Notes: generated by a model from the letters alone, not told the origin. A DNA stretch of 64,000 bases from Alentia gelatinosa (GCA_950022655.1 OX465579.1:136657118-136721117); one strand, 5' to 3'; shown: positions 36,366 through 49,335, counted from the stretch's first letter. A program made the numbers and translations.

Positions 36366-37582
36366 CTAAAGGCGGGCGTCCATCAACCACAACAAGGCTA
36401 CGACAATGGCATTCCGACAAGGTCCAAGACAGGCCTACAATTGGTGGACTTGTCGTAGCCTTGTCGTGGTTGGTGGACCCCAGTTCCCGACAAGAGTCTA
36501 CGACAAGGCCATGACAGGCTGCGAGTGGGAAGCTTGTACGACAAGGCTACGACAAAATCGACCATTGTTTGTAAAATATGTCAGGAGGATAGAGCAGGTG
36601 TAACTGTGCATGGAATGCTTAATATTCAGAACATAACAGGAAAAGTTGTATACATAGATGGACCTTTGTCGTGGAGTGTCATGGTGTGTCAGGAGTGTGT
36701 GGGGTGTCCCAGGAGCGGGGTTTTACTCTAAAGGGGGGCGTCCACCAACCACGACAAGGCTACAACAAGTGCCGACATGAAAGTTCCAATCGCAGCCTTG
36801 TCGCAGCCTTGTCATGAGAACAGCAGTGTCGGGACAGCATGGCGGGCATGTCGTAGACGTTGCTGGTTGCCGTAAAAAAGGCCCCCATGGTTCAGACACA
36901 CTATGACAGTGATATCGAGGAATCCACAACACTCCACGACAAAGGTCCAGTCGTGGCAAAAATTGAACATGTTGGCACTTGTCGTAGCCTTGTCGGAAGG
37001 CCCCCGACAAGCTTCATGTCGCAGCCTGTCATGGCCTTGTCGGAGCCTCTTGTAGGGAACTGGGGTCCACCAACACAGCAGTGTCATGGTGGGCGGGAGC
37101 GTGTGAGGTGTCCCAGGAGCGGGGTTTTACTCTAAAGGGGGGCGTCCACCAACCACGACAAGGCTACGACAAGTGCCGACATGAAAGTTCCAATCGCAGC
37201 CTGGTCTCAGCCTTGTCGTGAGAACAGCAGTGTCGGGACAGCGTGGCGGGCGTGTTGTAGACGTTGCTGGTTGCTGTAAAAAAGGCGCCCATGGTTCCGA
37301 CACACTACGACAGTGATATCAAGGAATCCACAACACTCCACGACAAAGGTCCAATCGTGGCAAAAATTGAACATGTTCGATATTGTCATAGCCTTGTCGG
37401 AAGGCCCCCGACAAGCTTCATGTCGCAGCCTGTCATGGCCTTGTTGTAGCCTCTTGTCGGGAACTGGGGTCCACCAACCACGAAAAGGCTACGACAAGGC
37501 TTCCAATCGTAGAGCTGTCGTGGACCTTGTCGGAAAGCCATTGTCGTAGCCTGGTCGTGGTTGGTGGGTGCCCCCCTTAATT
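36366..37582. mobile_element. ACGACAAGGC-rich inverted elements, nested and duplicated
   Basis: The end motif GGGCGTCCA(C/T)CAACCAC occurs at about 36374, 36737 and 37140. Its inverse (GTGGTTGGTGG) occurs at about 36467 and 37557. The sequence is packed with ACGACAAGGC and its complement GCCTTGTCGT, typical of subterminal transposase-binding repeats. A block of about 404 bp is duplicated in tandem (36735 and 37139), with GGAGCGGGGTTTTACTCTA at the junction. ORFs on both strands here are repeat artefacts. Confidence 0.6.
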
Positions 37583-37974
37583 GGTTACATGACACCACTT
37601 GATGCATCACTTTTGCCAACCATATAACTACATTGAATGCATTCCTTACATCAGGAGCTTTAATTTGATACCAAATACTCATAATTTTCATGATTTCTAT
37701 CAAATTTTCATCTCATCTATGAAAAAAAAAAAAAAAAAAAATCTTCTAAAAACGTTTTTGCTGACGCGCGCGGTGATGAGAAACAAGTTTTTTTTTTTAA
37801 GTGGCCTAAGCTGTAAAACAAAATTATGAAAAATAGGTAATAAATATCAAAGTAACTGTCTATTGAGAAGAAAGCACTTTTTTTTAAATATGTAAACAGA
37901 AAGTAAGATAAAATTTGTAACAACTGTGATTCGGAGGTACCATTGTACCGGTCTTGTAAAAAAAAATTAATATC

Positions 37975-38296
37975 CAAGTAAAATTAAGAATTTATGATAA
38001 AAATTGTATAAAAATAAGTATTGAATATTGTGTTTAATCAATTAAGATAATGATAGCAGTTTTGCAAGCTATTTCACCTATGTCTCAAAATACTCAAAAT
38101 ATGGGGACAATTTATTATCAAATATATATATTTTTGTTGAATAATCTGCATTTTAAAACTAGGTTAAAAATTGTGTTGGACCATTGGCAAAAAAACAATA
38201 CTTTTTACAGTTTGCATCAATCTAAAAAAAATTGCAAAGTTATTTTAGAAATTTTTTTAAAAGTGTCTCAAGTTATCCCTAATGACAGTACCGTCA
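37975..38296. repeat. Inverted end matching 26599-26760
   Basis: The reverse complement of 38041-38095 (GAGACATAGGTGAAATAGCT, then TGCAAAAC) matches 26637-26664, and homology continues inwards through ATTCTT-TTTTAC. Outwards it adds about 200 bp not present at 26597, then the GTGTCTCAAGTTATCCC terminus. Confidence 0.6.
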
Positions 38297-38672
38297 TTTA
38301 ATATTTTCACCCATTTGAAATACCACAGCACAGAAATCGAGATATCATTAAAATATGACCTAGATTTAGATCTCGGTAGTTCTAGATTTCAGACATTAGC
38401 GTAGCGACTACGATTAGAACTTCGATTTCCTACACATGATTCATCAGAACTTCAAGTACTGGACACATATAAAGTAAGGACATGGATAAAATCCTAGGTC
38501 TTTCGTGACAACTGTGAAAACTTAGCTACCAGTGGGGGCCAAACAGTTGACCGGTGTACCAAACAGTGACAAATTGTTTACTTCCGCCACTGGATGGCCT
38601 CTATAGCATTCTCTAATCAGAGTTTTGGAAGAGTACATCGAGAACGTTGAATATTACGCCTACGGTTGAAGA

Positions 38673-38815
38673 GTGTAGATCCCCCGATCGAAGGCCAATC
38701 AAATCGGCCGTATCAATCCTAGTTGTTTACGCGGGTTTAGGCTGTTGCCAAGGTTCGCATCATTCATTACTCCAGGCCGCAAGGCGGAGATGTGCCAGTC
38801 GGGGGATCTACACAC
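38673..38815. repeat. Inverted repeat with GGGGGATCTACAC ends
   Basis: GTGTAGATCCCCCGA at 38674 is mirrored by TCGGGGGATCTACAC at 38799. The interior of about 110 bp contains GGCCGCAAGGCGG but is not fully self-complementary. Confidence 0.6.
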
Positions 38816-39609
38816 TACTGGATTCTGACATCTCTTATGAGATTTCTCGATAGAATTAACCACTTCATTGTGGTCCCTTACATGTTGTAGATCAGTTTCT
38901 ATGAATAGAACACACCCAATTGCAAATCTGACGCTAGAACTGCTTCACTTTGCTGTCAACACAGGACTTCGATTTGGAATTCATGATTGGGGCCACCCAC
39001 GTGCGTGTGTATATTAACAGGACCACGCCCCCTTTGTCGGACAGTTAGTATCACTTACTCCTGTTTAATGTCCAATGAATGGATACGCACAAAAAAATAT
39101 TATTTATAAGTTGTTTTCTTCATTGACAAGTACAAGCAGATACATGGACGGACCTATTATCAGTCTGGCATAGATACTTCAGTCAGAAGCTACCCGCTAG
39201 CCGAGGTGAGTTAGAACTTGTGTTTATCATTCCCTCTGAAGGTGATCTATTGATCGTTGGATATTTGTAATGTGTACCTTGTACCAATATGACATAATAA
39301 ATCAGGTGTGACACGAAGCCGAAAATTCATATCTCTCGGGGTCAGTGTGATTTGACATAGATCTAAGTATGACATTATCACCTAGCCATGGGCATGGACA
39401 CATTGTATCATTATCAATATATGGGGTACCGGTAATGTGCCCAGAGCACAATGTCAGAGACCAAATATCTGTATCATGTTTATGATACAGAAAGCTCTAC
39501 TCGAGGCTCTCGATCCCATAGGTTAAGTCTACTGACAACCACTTAAATACGTTTAACTACCTTCTATAATTAACTAAGCTTCTACACTAATAAGAATTAC
39601 AGGTGCAGT
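38816..39609. other. Intergenic, no gene seen
   Basis: No domain-like ORF and no recognised repeat. Confidence 0.5.
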
Positions 39610-39782
39610 GGGGAGTAGAGAGAAAATATGTTCCGGTGAGAGAAAGTCAAAGTTGCGAGGTGAGGCTGGGAAAAATCACTGCCCAAGGCCTTGTCCGCGG
39701 GCAGTAATTTGTCCGAGCCTTACTGAGTAAATTTGACTTTCTCTCTCCAGAAACTTGGTTTCCCTATTCTATATACCTTCAA
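39610..39782. repeat. Hairpin element (CCGGTGAGAGAAAGTCAAAG arms)
   Basis: Near-complete palindrome. The left arm has CCGGTGAGAGAAAGTCAAAG, the right arm TTTGACTTTCTCTCTCC. The apex at 39675-39708 is ATCACTGCCC-AAGGCC...CGC-GGGCAGTAAT. The outer right end (inverted TTGAAGGTATATAGAATAGG) matches the termini at 3969 and 4456. Confidence 0.7.
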
Positions 39783-40066
39783 AAGTGGTTTGATAGCGAT
39801 AATTAGCGTTATTTGCTCACCCACCATCAAACCCGAAGCCAAATCCAACCTTATCGAGTAACTTAACACTATCTTTTCATCCCACTGCACTTTTCATGTG
39901 AATTTTGTAAGAGACGATCTGATTGTCAACCTCTAAATTGTCTAAATGTTAACCTTGGGTAGTATACGGCAACATTTGGTTGTATACAGCAACATTTAAT
40001 AGAACATTAGGGTAATATTCATAAATACCCCCCCCCCCCCCCCAAGAACGTGGTGTAAGCATAGAA

Positions 40067-40167
40067 TGAATGCAAAATCCTTAAACATAACCTTATGATG
40101 CCTTGGGCAGTAATTTTGAACTTTTGCTCACCGGTACTTGGTTTCCCTATTCCTATATACCTTCAAA
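40067..40167. repeat. Half copy of the hairpin family joined to a SINE-like tail
   Basis: 40101-40167 (CCTTGGGCAGTAATTTTGAA through CCTATATACCTTCAA) is the right half of the family. Immediately before it, 40067-40090 is identical over 24 bp to 50418-50441. A 16-base C tract lies at 40028. Confidence 0.6.
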
Positions 40168-43100
40168 TATCGATAAAAATGCTTAATTCTTTACCTGAAA
40201 CACTTCCGAAGCAAATGGCTGTATGTAACTCTAGTTAGTTCAATAATGGGTATATAGGAATAACGGTTCTTCTCGACTATCTGATCTGATCATGTGTGAA
40301 AATGAGCATATGACAATGAAATGTTTTCAGCAGAGCTACAACGACTTGGTAATTTTGTGGCTACATTATTCAAAGTTATTTCAAAAGCCACTGTCTATTA
40401 CCTTATGTTCAGATTAAGTAAACGCTAACAAGAGAATGGTTCTTATTTGCAAGTTACTCTTAGTCGACCTAAACATTGATATCACTATCTCTTGATAGGT
40501 AATAATCCAGGTTTTTTTTAAGTTTTAATGTACGATATTTCAGAGATAGAGATATATGAGGTATGCATTGATTCTCGTCTTATAGACATCTTGATACCAC
40601 TCTATTTCAACGGTTTGGTAGCACGCATAACAGTTTGACAGTTATCCTGACACACGACTCACAAATAGAACATACAAATGAGTTGCGTTGGCTTCAGTTC
40701 ATAGTTATAGAATTACACATAGTGCCTAGAATCACTCTTAACGAAATGGACACCATTCATTCTCCCCTGACCGATTCTAGCATGGAATAGTAGAGTGAAT
40801 TTGGCCCCACCCAGCAATCATGAAAGCTGATCCACAGTCCGGGGTCCTAGGCAGTCCAAGGCGCCCCCTACAGTAGGGTCAAGTTACAACCTGACCCCAA
40901 TCACTTCTACAACAGACTCGTAGATTATAGTCCACGGTTTTGTGAACCAGTTTATTCTTCCAAGATCAATATTGTATATTAGATAGTATATATATGTGCC
41001 TTATTATAACCACCAAACATTATATGAGTTACCTCTATTAAAAAGAGACAATACCGGTACTTAGATTATAATGATTTACTTGACATACAATAAGAACTGA
41101 CTACACTTTCAAAATCATTGACTTAAATGTAGGGGACAGAATATATATATATCAGAAATACATACAGTTTAATTCTTGCTGATTTATAATTTAGATCAGC
41201 AAGTATTGTATACTTTTGAAGTCGTCTGCTTATTCGCCGCCTCACTGATATGGTATAAAATCCCAGGTTGAAGCGTTTTCCTCGTTCATTCCACAAGGAA
41301 GAACGGAAATCGACCATGTCACATAAATATCTAATTGAGGTATGGAGGAAGTGTGGCCAACCTCACCGGAATATTGATTTCCGAAGCATAAATGAAAATA
41401 TAGCAATGCCTCTAGCTGGGATCACGTTCTACATATTAATACAATGTAATCATATGTGATGCTATTATATATAAGAACGTTCTGTCGATATTTCGACGCA
41501 CGCTTTAGTGTGTACAAGGGAGGCTCCTAAACGTGTTGTAGACACGAGAGTCTGCTCCGTTCAATATCACAGCCCTGAAATATTTAGCTGGTCCGCATGC
41601 TTCAACGAGGTGCAGCGTGAGCTTTTGGTTAAATTCTGGCACTGAACTCTTAGGCAGGAACTTGTTTATCCCAGGAACTAAACAGACCACGCCTGCCCGA
41701 CACAAAATTTGCCTTGTCTCGGCTACACATGCATGTTTTTAATTCATAATATGTGTTTTTTTCCCGTTGCCTTTTCGGGGGTCTAATCATGATTAATCCT
41801 TTTATTTAGGGGGTTGTTTGACATGACTTTGGTCGATTGCAATAATAAGTGTTAGATTTTCTGATAGAGGTTAAAGCTTTTTCACAAGTTTCCATGCTAT
41901 CAATTGGTCTGAAATTATTGGACAAGATTGATATTAAGACATTTTCATGTATATGTATGCATATTTATGTATGCCCGGTATGAATGATATATAGTGAAGT
42001 ATAATGGAAAAATATACCCTAAATGAAATTTTGTAGTGAAGATTTTCCCTTTATGTTGTTCTTAAACATGCCAACCTATACCTAATGGTGGTCAGTCCCG
42101 CGCTGTGGGATGTCTTATGCGCATGTATGTTACCCCACTCCCCCAATGTCCCATAGAGCTGTCTATATCCTATGTCAATTTGTACATAAGCAACACACAT
42201 AACAGCCAGCCCAACTCACCTGACGTCCATACGGGCCAAACACCGCCATGTTTAAACTGAGAAGTTTGCAGGAGCGCCGCCTACTGGGGGCTGTGCGGGA
42301 AGGGGAGGGGACAAACGTGGTAGATGACAGGAGGGTGTCTACGCAGGTAGAGAAGAAGGGTGACAGGGGTGTTTGTATAAGAGTGAGACTCTTATTGTGA
42401 ATATTCCCTTATAAACCTTATATTCTAATGTCAGGAGAGATGATCTTCAACACAATTTGTCTTTATTCAATAATAATCATCATTATACTACCAAATGAAA
42501 GATAGATCAAACGTCTTGCAAATTAAAGTACAATATATCATGGCCGAGAGGGGCAGGGTGTTTTTTGCTTTCATTAGACCGACAGGCTTTTTGAAGGGGT
42601 CAAGTTTACAGAAACCTCCCTCAGATGCATGCAAACGAGTGGCAGTGATTATATAGGAGTGCATTGTCACATACCTCTCTTTACGACATCGACTCAAGTA
42701 GCTTCAAGTCTCTTGTCGATGGCCTATAGTCACAAAATCACATTCACGAGTGTCAATACTGAGAATTATCAGTCTGGATATCTCTCTGTCCTGACACGCA
42801 CCGCACTTAGTACCTATAGTCCTACAGTATAAGTGAAGTTAATAAGATACAGCGGGAAATTATGCAAACTAGAAACGTTATCTTACCACATCAACTTATT
42901 ATATGTGAATCTATATACATATAGCAAAAATATCAATGATTACAATCATTAATATCCAGTTATTTCATAATAAAAGCTCAACTTGCAACATGTTGCATTG
43001 TCTTTCTCTTTGGGTCGTTTCCATTAGCACAATACCTGTCTTGAGTTCTATCGATCAGATCTGTGTCATGACCATACTTATATGATTAATTCACTGTGGT

Positions 43101-44740
43101 TGGGGGTTGCCGCTAACTCCCTTGTGTACCATGTATATTCCCGAGCAGCCACTGAAAACACATTGACATAACCCACGCTCCATTTCGCTGTCGTATGCAC
43201 TGGGAGTGTGGTAAATACTGAATACCACATGACCAGGGATAAAACGAAAGAGATTAAAGAAACGAGTATACTCGTTGATTAAAGCTAGTTGGCGTTAGTG
43301 TCCCACGCCAGAGCGAGTACAGAGAATCGTACCATTATTAAGGGCACAAAATGTAGTAAGCTCTCCACTCATGGTCAAGGTTGGAGAGTAAATTGTAATC
43401 TTTTTATGACTTCATTTATATACCAAATGTAATTGGGCATTAAAGCAAGAATTGACATGACCCCCATGTCATTTAAATAGGATAAAAGTTACGCGATTTG
43501 ATTTGTCTTCATCCCTGTGGCAGGCCACCCCAGAGGCCCCCTAGTGCAAAATGCACAAACCGTCCAGTCGGGAGCAGTATATTTCTCACTATTATAATGA
43601 TATGATGTCACCTTCCAATTCCCGCGTTGCGAACCACCTCTTACCGCCCACTCTAGAGCCTCCCAGCACCATCGGCATTTTGATGTCAGGGGTCAGATAT
43701 GGCGGCACTGGGTTCGTGGGTAGATAACATGCTGTATGTGTATGTAAGACCCAGTTTTGTTATCAGTGCAGGTCTGTGCGCGTGGAGAGACCACCTGGAA
43801 TTCGGCGGATCTACCATTGTAGCATGCCAAGACCCCACGGAGAGTTCTCAGTAATAAAGTGTTTAGTCGAGTGGACATGCAGACTTAGAACACTTGCCAA
43901 TAGCATGCACTATTATAGTACAATACATGTACACTACACGTATTCTTGTACATGTATCTCTAAGATTTAGATTAGTTTTATTTCTATCAATTCAATGACC
44001 AGGCTAAAATCCAATGTTTTGTACTCGATTTATATTATTACATGATAAACAAAAGTAATGAATGTGTTTTTCATTTTGAGAATATCAAAAGAAAAAATCA
44101 ATAACCAGAAACACACTGCCATGTATTATTTGTCTGTGTTTTTCGTTGTCCCTAAATAATTAATTAGTTCTGAATATTGCACTAAACACGATCGATGAAT
44201 AGTTTTAGATTCAAATGAAATAAAATAAGGAAAAATTTGATAAAGACAAAGCTATGTTGTCACTTCGTACCGTCCCTTGATTTACAGTGAACAATTCATT
44301 AATTGTCTTAAAACTAGAAGCAAATATGGAAGAATTATTGCCATACACAATCACGTACTATGTCAGACTCATTATAGCCATGCCCTTTATATAGTGTATC
44401 CTTTAGTAGTGAGTCTATTACATGAATATTCTATCATAATACCCTAGTAAATCTTCAAACACTAGAGTTGGCACGGGTAATGGTACCAAGGGCAGTCTAT
44501 CATGGGAAGCCTGTCTTCCATGCAAGGTCACATAATCACAAGCTACACTAAGGTGGCATGCCTGTAGATTGTGCCACTCGGCATATATCGGCCTGATATA
44601 GATTTCTGTACAATTTTCCCGATACATTTTCATTGATCCGGTTGTTTTAATATGTGTAATTGCACTCCCCGACAGACCCGGTCCCATATCTCATTATGAA
44701 GTGACCTGGTTATGAATATGTACAAGAACACTGTATGTGG
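40168..44740. other. Intergenic, no gene seen
   Basis: 4.5 kb of AT-rich DNA. No ORF longer than about 90 codons and none with a recognisable domain. CTCF-like strings occur at 40861-40875 (GCGCCCCCTACAGTA) and 43532-43546 (reverse complement CACTAGGGGGCCTCT), noted without functional claim. Confidence 0.5.
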
Positions 44741-44898
44741 ATAAATACACAATAATGACTGGTTTTGTGTACGAGTGGCCGTAATCTCCGAGTAGTTGAC
44801 GCGTCGTAATATCCGAGCGATTAGCGAGGATATTACGTCGTCAACTACGAGGAGATTGCGAGCACTCGTATACAAAACCAGTCGTTATTGTATTTATT
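44741..44898. repeat. Hairpin element (AATAAATACAATAA termini)
   Basis: About 158 bp, nearly fully self-complementary. The left arm contains GACTGGTTTTGTGTACGAGT and GTAATCTCC; the right arm contains GGAGATTGCGAGCACTCG and ACAAAACCAGTCGTTATTG. The tip is GAGCGATTAGCGAG. The termini resemble those of 52862-52967. Confidence 0.75.
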
Positions 44899-45185
44899 AC
44901 CCACCTACAAGATTAATAACAAATCTATTACAATTAAAAAGTTTCTGTAAGCCATTTAGTTCCAGACATCACAGCACTGTCAAGTGTGGCAGTAATTCGG
45001 TGTAGACTTACACCAATAATATAGTTCGCCATTAACCTGTACTGTTAGCATGCAAAGTGTGTTATGACAGTCATTTCTAATGGTAAATGAGATTATTATG
45101 ATCGATTTTAGATAATTAGCATTGAATGAACATTCAAGAATCTTATTTCGAAGTACATAATGATTCAACCTCATTATGGACAGGA

Positions 45186-45270
45186 CTATTTTTCCGGAAT
45201 CTCCGGGTAGCTGTTTCCAGGTGCCCTATACATTCCCTATGAAGACTCCGTAATCGGTGGGTAATAAATA
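45186..45270. repeat. Diverged partial relative of the 44741 hairpin
   Basis: GGAATCTCCGGGTAGCTG and GTGGGTAATAAATAAT match stem and terminus motifs of 44741-44898. Only weak pairing remains. Confidence 0.35.
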
Positions 45271-46794
45271 ATCAGAAAATTATCTGTGTGTCCATGATCA
45301 TTACGTATAAAGCGTGCACATGTCAGAAGGTGTAACCAATTTAAATTGTGTCCTCTTATCATAATGGACAATGTAACGCAGGATTTTTAAAACTTTTTTC
45401 CCAAATGTTAGCTTTCCTTCTAAATCCAGTGTCCATTGAGTACACGTGGTGTTACAGTTACAGCAATTGGCACACGAACCAGTCAAAGAGTTCCTCATAC
45501 TGGTTGACATGTATCTAATCTATCGATCAGGGATATCCGTCTATCAGTATTGCTCGGAGGTGCGTACTGTATGCACTTTAAGGCAGGTTAATCAGTACAG
45601 GAGGGTGGGTTCCTCAAACTTTGGCAAACCATCCAATCCCCCTCTCCTAATCATACATGCTCGCTCCCATCCAGGTGTGGGGAGAAAGGCTCCTGTTGCG
45701 ACCCTTTATATTTAAGTCAGTTTCATGCTGGACTAGAGCCTTGTTTTAGAATTAGCCGCTCTGAGGAGCTTAGTGGTCAGTAACCGGTAAATATTTGTAC
45801 GTCTGGCTAGTGTCCAGGAACTGCGCATGCGCTCACATGCCCGCATGTCCAATTTACCGCCATATTAGTGCCTGCTTCGACAGTGCATGTAGGGAGAAAT
45901 AGAACTGGTAGTGTGGTTGTAGAGTACTTTTTTTTCTTTTTAGAAATAGTCACTTCTCTGGGCTATGCTACATAGTATTTGTAAGGCTCTTTTAACCATA
46001 CCCCTTTGTTCTTTTCCCTTTTTTCCCCCCTTTTTTTTTTTTTTTCCTTTTTTGATTGTTTAGTCTAGATGAAAAGTGATGTTCCCGGAAATCAAGGGGG
46101 GGGGGAGGTGTCAAAAGAAGACAAAGCCTTCTTAAAAATAGAAGGCTATAAGAAATAAAAGCCGAAAAGTGAAGGGCTTAGGGATCAACCGTAAAGGTTA
46201 GAGAGTACCTTTGATTTCCAATAAAATCGATTTGATTCATCTTCTAATCTGTCTCCTGTGTGAAAATCTCTAGCACGGATATAAGATAGGTTCTCCAGCC
46301 CTCGCCGACTTTGACGATCCTTGTAGATCTTGCTGTTTTGAACACACGTAAACTATTTGCTAGTGTCCTCATTCTTCACTCTATACTGCACTGTGCTAGA
46401 AATTGCCCAGCGATTTATATTTCATGAAATGCACAGGTACATCGAGAGGGAAAATTGATGACTTGTGGTACTATACGAGTGGGTGCTTGCTCATTATTTA
46501 TGTATCTGTGTACTGTTGTAGTTCCACAGCTATTTAACTATCCTATGCGTATTTATACAGACTACATATGTACCTATACATATACACATGTAAAAATTCC
46601 TATATGTGCATGTATAGAGTACATATTTCTTCATTGAAATATATATTTTTATACAAAGTGTATACATTTGGAGCTATATATCTTATCAGAATAACGCTCG
46701 TGTGATGCGTAAACATATACGTACAAGCTCGTATTTCATCATGAGTACGTCCATATATACACATACACAGTGTGTACGTTCGCACGTATACTTG

Positions 46795-46985
46795 CACCAG
46801 TACACTTGAAGGTGCCCTGGAAGATCTGGCGGGAAGCGGCAAACCCGCCGAGACGTGGACGGCGGGCGGAATCCTCCACGGGAGCGGGGGGAGGACGGGT
46901 CTGGGCGGGTCGTCAGTGAACCTCCTCCCGCCGCCCCGCCCCCCAGCCGACCCGGTCCTCCAGGCGGCGACACGTAACACTCAGC
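46795..46985. other. GC-rich, CpG-containing island
   Basis: About 190 bp rich in GGCGGG and CCGCCC within AT-rich DNA. Overlapping ORFs on both strands (such as 46600-46980 minus) show only composition bias. It could be promoter-like sequence or a GC-rich repeat; nothing decides between them. Confidence 0.35.
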
Positions 46986-47271
46986 CACTCTCACTGACCG
47001 CCAGCACACAGTGAAGGGCGTGCGGGCAGAGACATGACCACCCATACGAGGTACGAGCGCAGGGTGCCATACCAGTTGCTGAGACGTAGGTCTAGTGACA
47101 CAGTCATGTCCGCAGCTAGCATCCTCCATGCCATCACCATCACTACTTCATACATGGGGTTATTTCCCCCTTAAATGGAGATATACAAAAGGCTTCAAAC
47201 CTAAAGCCGGGTTCTTTGTTTAACAATCCAATTAGTTTGATTCCTCTCCCCTGTGTGGGTGTGGGAATAAT

Positions 47272-47424
47272 TATATAGAACGTCCTGACCATGCTGTACA
47301 AGTCACAGAACTCGATGCTAATTTACCGTTTGTACGGACCGAGGCGTTTACGCCGAGTTCCGTACAAACGGTAAATTAGCATCGAGTTCTGTGATTTGTA
47401 CAAGCATGGTTGGACGTTATATAT
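47272..47424. repeat. Hairpin element, near perfect
   Basis: CACAGAACTCGATGCTAATT then TACCGTTTGTACGGA is mirrored exactly by TCCGTACAAACGGTA then AATTAGCATCGAGTTCTGTG. The outer arms pair with a few mismatches (ACGTCCTGACCATGC / GCATGGTTGGACGT). The tip is GAGGCGTTTACGCCGAG. Stem identity is the highest in the window, which suggests recent formation. Confidence 0.85.
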
Positions 47425-47521
47425 TTACTATATATCCGAAATTTAAAAAAAAATCAATTTCATTTTTCTTAATAACCAAAATTTTAATAAATTTGTATGG
47501 CTAGGTAGTCCGTATTTTAGT

Positions 47522-47545
47522 GTACGGACCGGCGGGTCCGTACAG
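47522..47545. repeat. Short palindrome GTACGGACC
   Basis: TGTACGGACC-GGC-GGGTCCGTACA. It shares GTACGGACC with the adjacent 47272 hairpin. The following sequence to 49129 has no gene or clear element. Confidence 0.6.
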
Positions 47546-49129
47546 TATTTTTACGTTATATGCCGAAACGGTGCGTATTTACAGTATATATATACGGCAT
47601 GGGTATATAGTAAATGCCAACATGGTTCTGCCTGCATCGGTTGTAGGTTGAATACTTTTGCCTCTTTTATTGAAATCTGTATAGTCTGATTGTCAGATAG
47701 GGAAGGACTATAGGTAGACTATAGGTACCATAAAATATGAACGTTCACATTTCATGGAAGATCTGTTTCAATAGAATGAAATAAAATTTTTAAAAAAGAA
47801 AAAGAAGAGATAAGCATCTGTATATATGAGCTGGATGGTCTGGGAATACATGCAGGTGCACACAGAGTATCGGGTGTCCTGGTGCCTGGAATGGAGTGTA
47901 CGTGTATTAACATGGCAAATATAATCACACCATTAAAGGGTGAAGTAGAAAGCAACTGGTAGCTTAAACATTAAACATTGACGATGGCATTTAGAGTGCC
48001 TTGTCATACAACCGATCACATTTCTAATCCCATTGTAGTTGAAATTGATTTTGACTAAATGCGATTTACACGCTTTACATTGGTTACTTTTACATCGCTT
48101 GTTGAAAGGAAGTATTCTGGGAATTTTAAAGACTGAGCAATGAATAAACAGCAGCACACAGACTATGATTTAAGATGAGCTCAGACACAAGACCCGAATC
48201 CCAAAATCGTTCTCAGGAATTCATTAGGTAGAGCTGTGTTGATAGAGAGACGGGGGTCTACCTGGTTTCTGGTCTTAATTTCTTATCCTTCCAGAGAGGC
48301 ATAAATATGTAAATTGGCAAGCCATTGTGCTAGGCGCACCCCCATGAATCCCCATCACAAACTCCATATCAGGTGTCTAAGTGATAAGGTGGGTGTTGAT
48401 TAGCTGCTAAATCCCCTGACTGCAATATCATCCCCTCTTCACTGGCCTCATCCCCGCCACCTGCCTCTAAGTCGTGAGTTACAGCAGAGATAAACGCGTA
48501 TAATCAGTCCTCAAAACCAGAGAGTGCAGGCAGGTTATATGATTGTTGAAAGACATCAAGTCATTGATAACTGATACATTTACACCCCCCCCCCCCCCCC
48601 ATGAGTAGTTTTTTTCTCTTTGGAGTTAAAGATATGCAGGCTACAGACGAATAGAATTACAGTGGAATTTTACATTTAGGGACACCAGCTACCTATGCAA
48701 TCACTCCCATATGTGTAGAATAAAGTATATTTACAACCCTCTGCTTGATGGAGTAACCGTGGATTTCAATATATGGCCACAAGTAAGTCTAAACTACTCC
48801 TTCACATTCGTAAAGCTGTTCTCGTCGGAAATACGTTACCCGGAATGTCATAGGAAATAACAAGTTAAAAAGGGCACCATATACTTCCACCCCTACAAAA
48901 GAAGATCTCCCAGAAAAACGTCAAGGAGACATGGGTCGCATATAGATTATCCATATAACAAGATCCATAGAAAAATGGTCATTTCCACTCTTTATTCTGA
49001 TCCCAACTGACACCTCTGTTGTTCACACCATGGCGTCTCTGCCGCGAACAGGAGGAGACAAACTAGTCTAAAAGATTTTGAAACCTAGCATTTTGAAAAT
49101 GAGCGTCAGAAGACTGACTTCACTCTGAA

Positions 49130-49335
49130 AATGTCGTCTGCTTCCAAGAAACCGGCGTCCAGTGCTCGGAAGCCGGCCGGCCGGTAATAGGCACAGTGCC
49201 ATTTGCCGGCTACCAGCCATCGAAGTGCAGACGCCAATAGGCGACTACTTTTAGGCCTGCTCAGGCCTATAGATGAAAGCAGGCTCGCCTGAGAAAGCGG
49301 TGAGCCGGCCAAGAGCTGGCCTAATCTCACCTCAT
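49130..49335. repeat. GGCCGG-rich GC block
   Basis: GCCGGCCGGCCGG, AGGCCTGCTCAGGCCTATAG and GAGCCGGCC in an AT-rich surround, similar in style to 4521-4843 and 9682-10625. Followed by a G tract of about 19 bases at 49370. Confidence 0.4.

Larger units (their letters stand above)
32028..38296. mobile_element. Possible larger element bounded by GGGGTAACTTGAG ends (2)
   Basis: The left end (GTCGTTGGGGGTTACTTGAG, then GGGGTAACTTGAGACA) and right end (GTGTCTCAAGTTATCCC, then TGACAGTACCGTCA) share an inverted terminal motif. The interior is AT-rich with no convincing protein, and includes the CACGTCC array, a MITE, a triple tandem repeat and the ACGACAAGG elements. It may be a large non-autonomous or decayed DNA transposon. 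Confidence 0.35.

Noticed and set aside
37717..37977. Possible membrane protein (Phe/Leu-rich minus-strand frame)
   Set aside because: The hydrophobic residues come from A/T homopolymers; no conserved feature.
46600..47129. Minus-strand frames of 126 and 147 codons
   Set aside because: They coincide with a GC-rich island, have low-complexity Pro/Arg/Gly composition and no recognisable domain or splice context.
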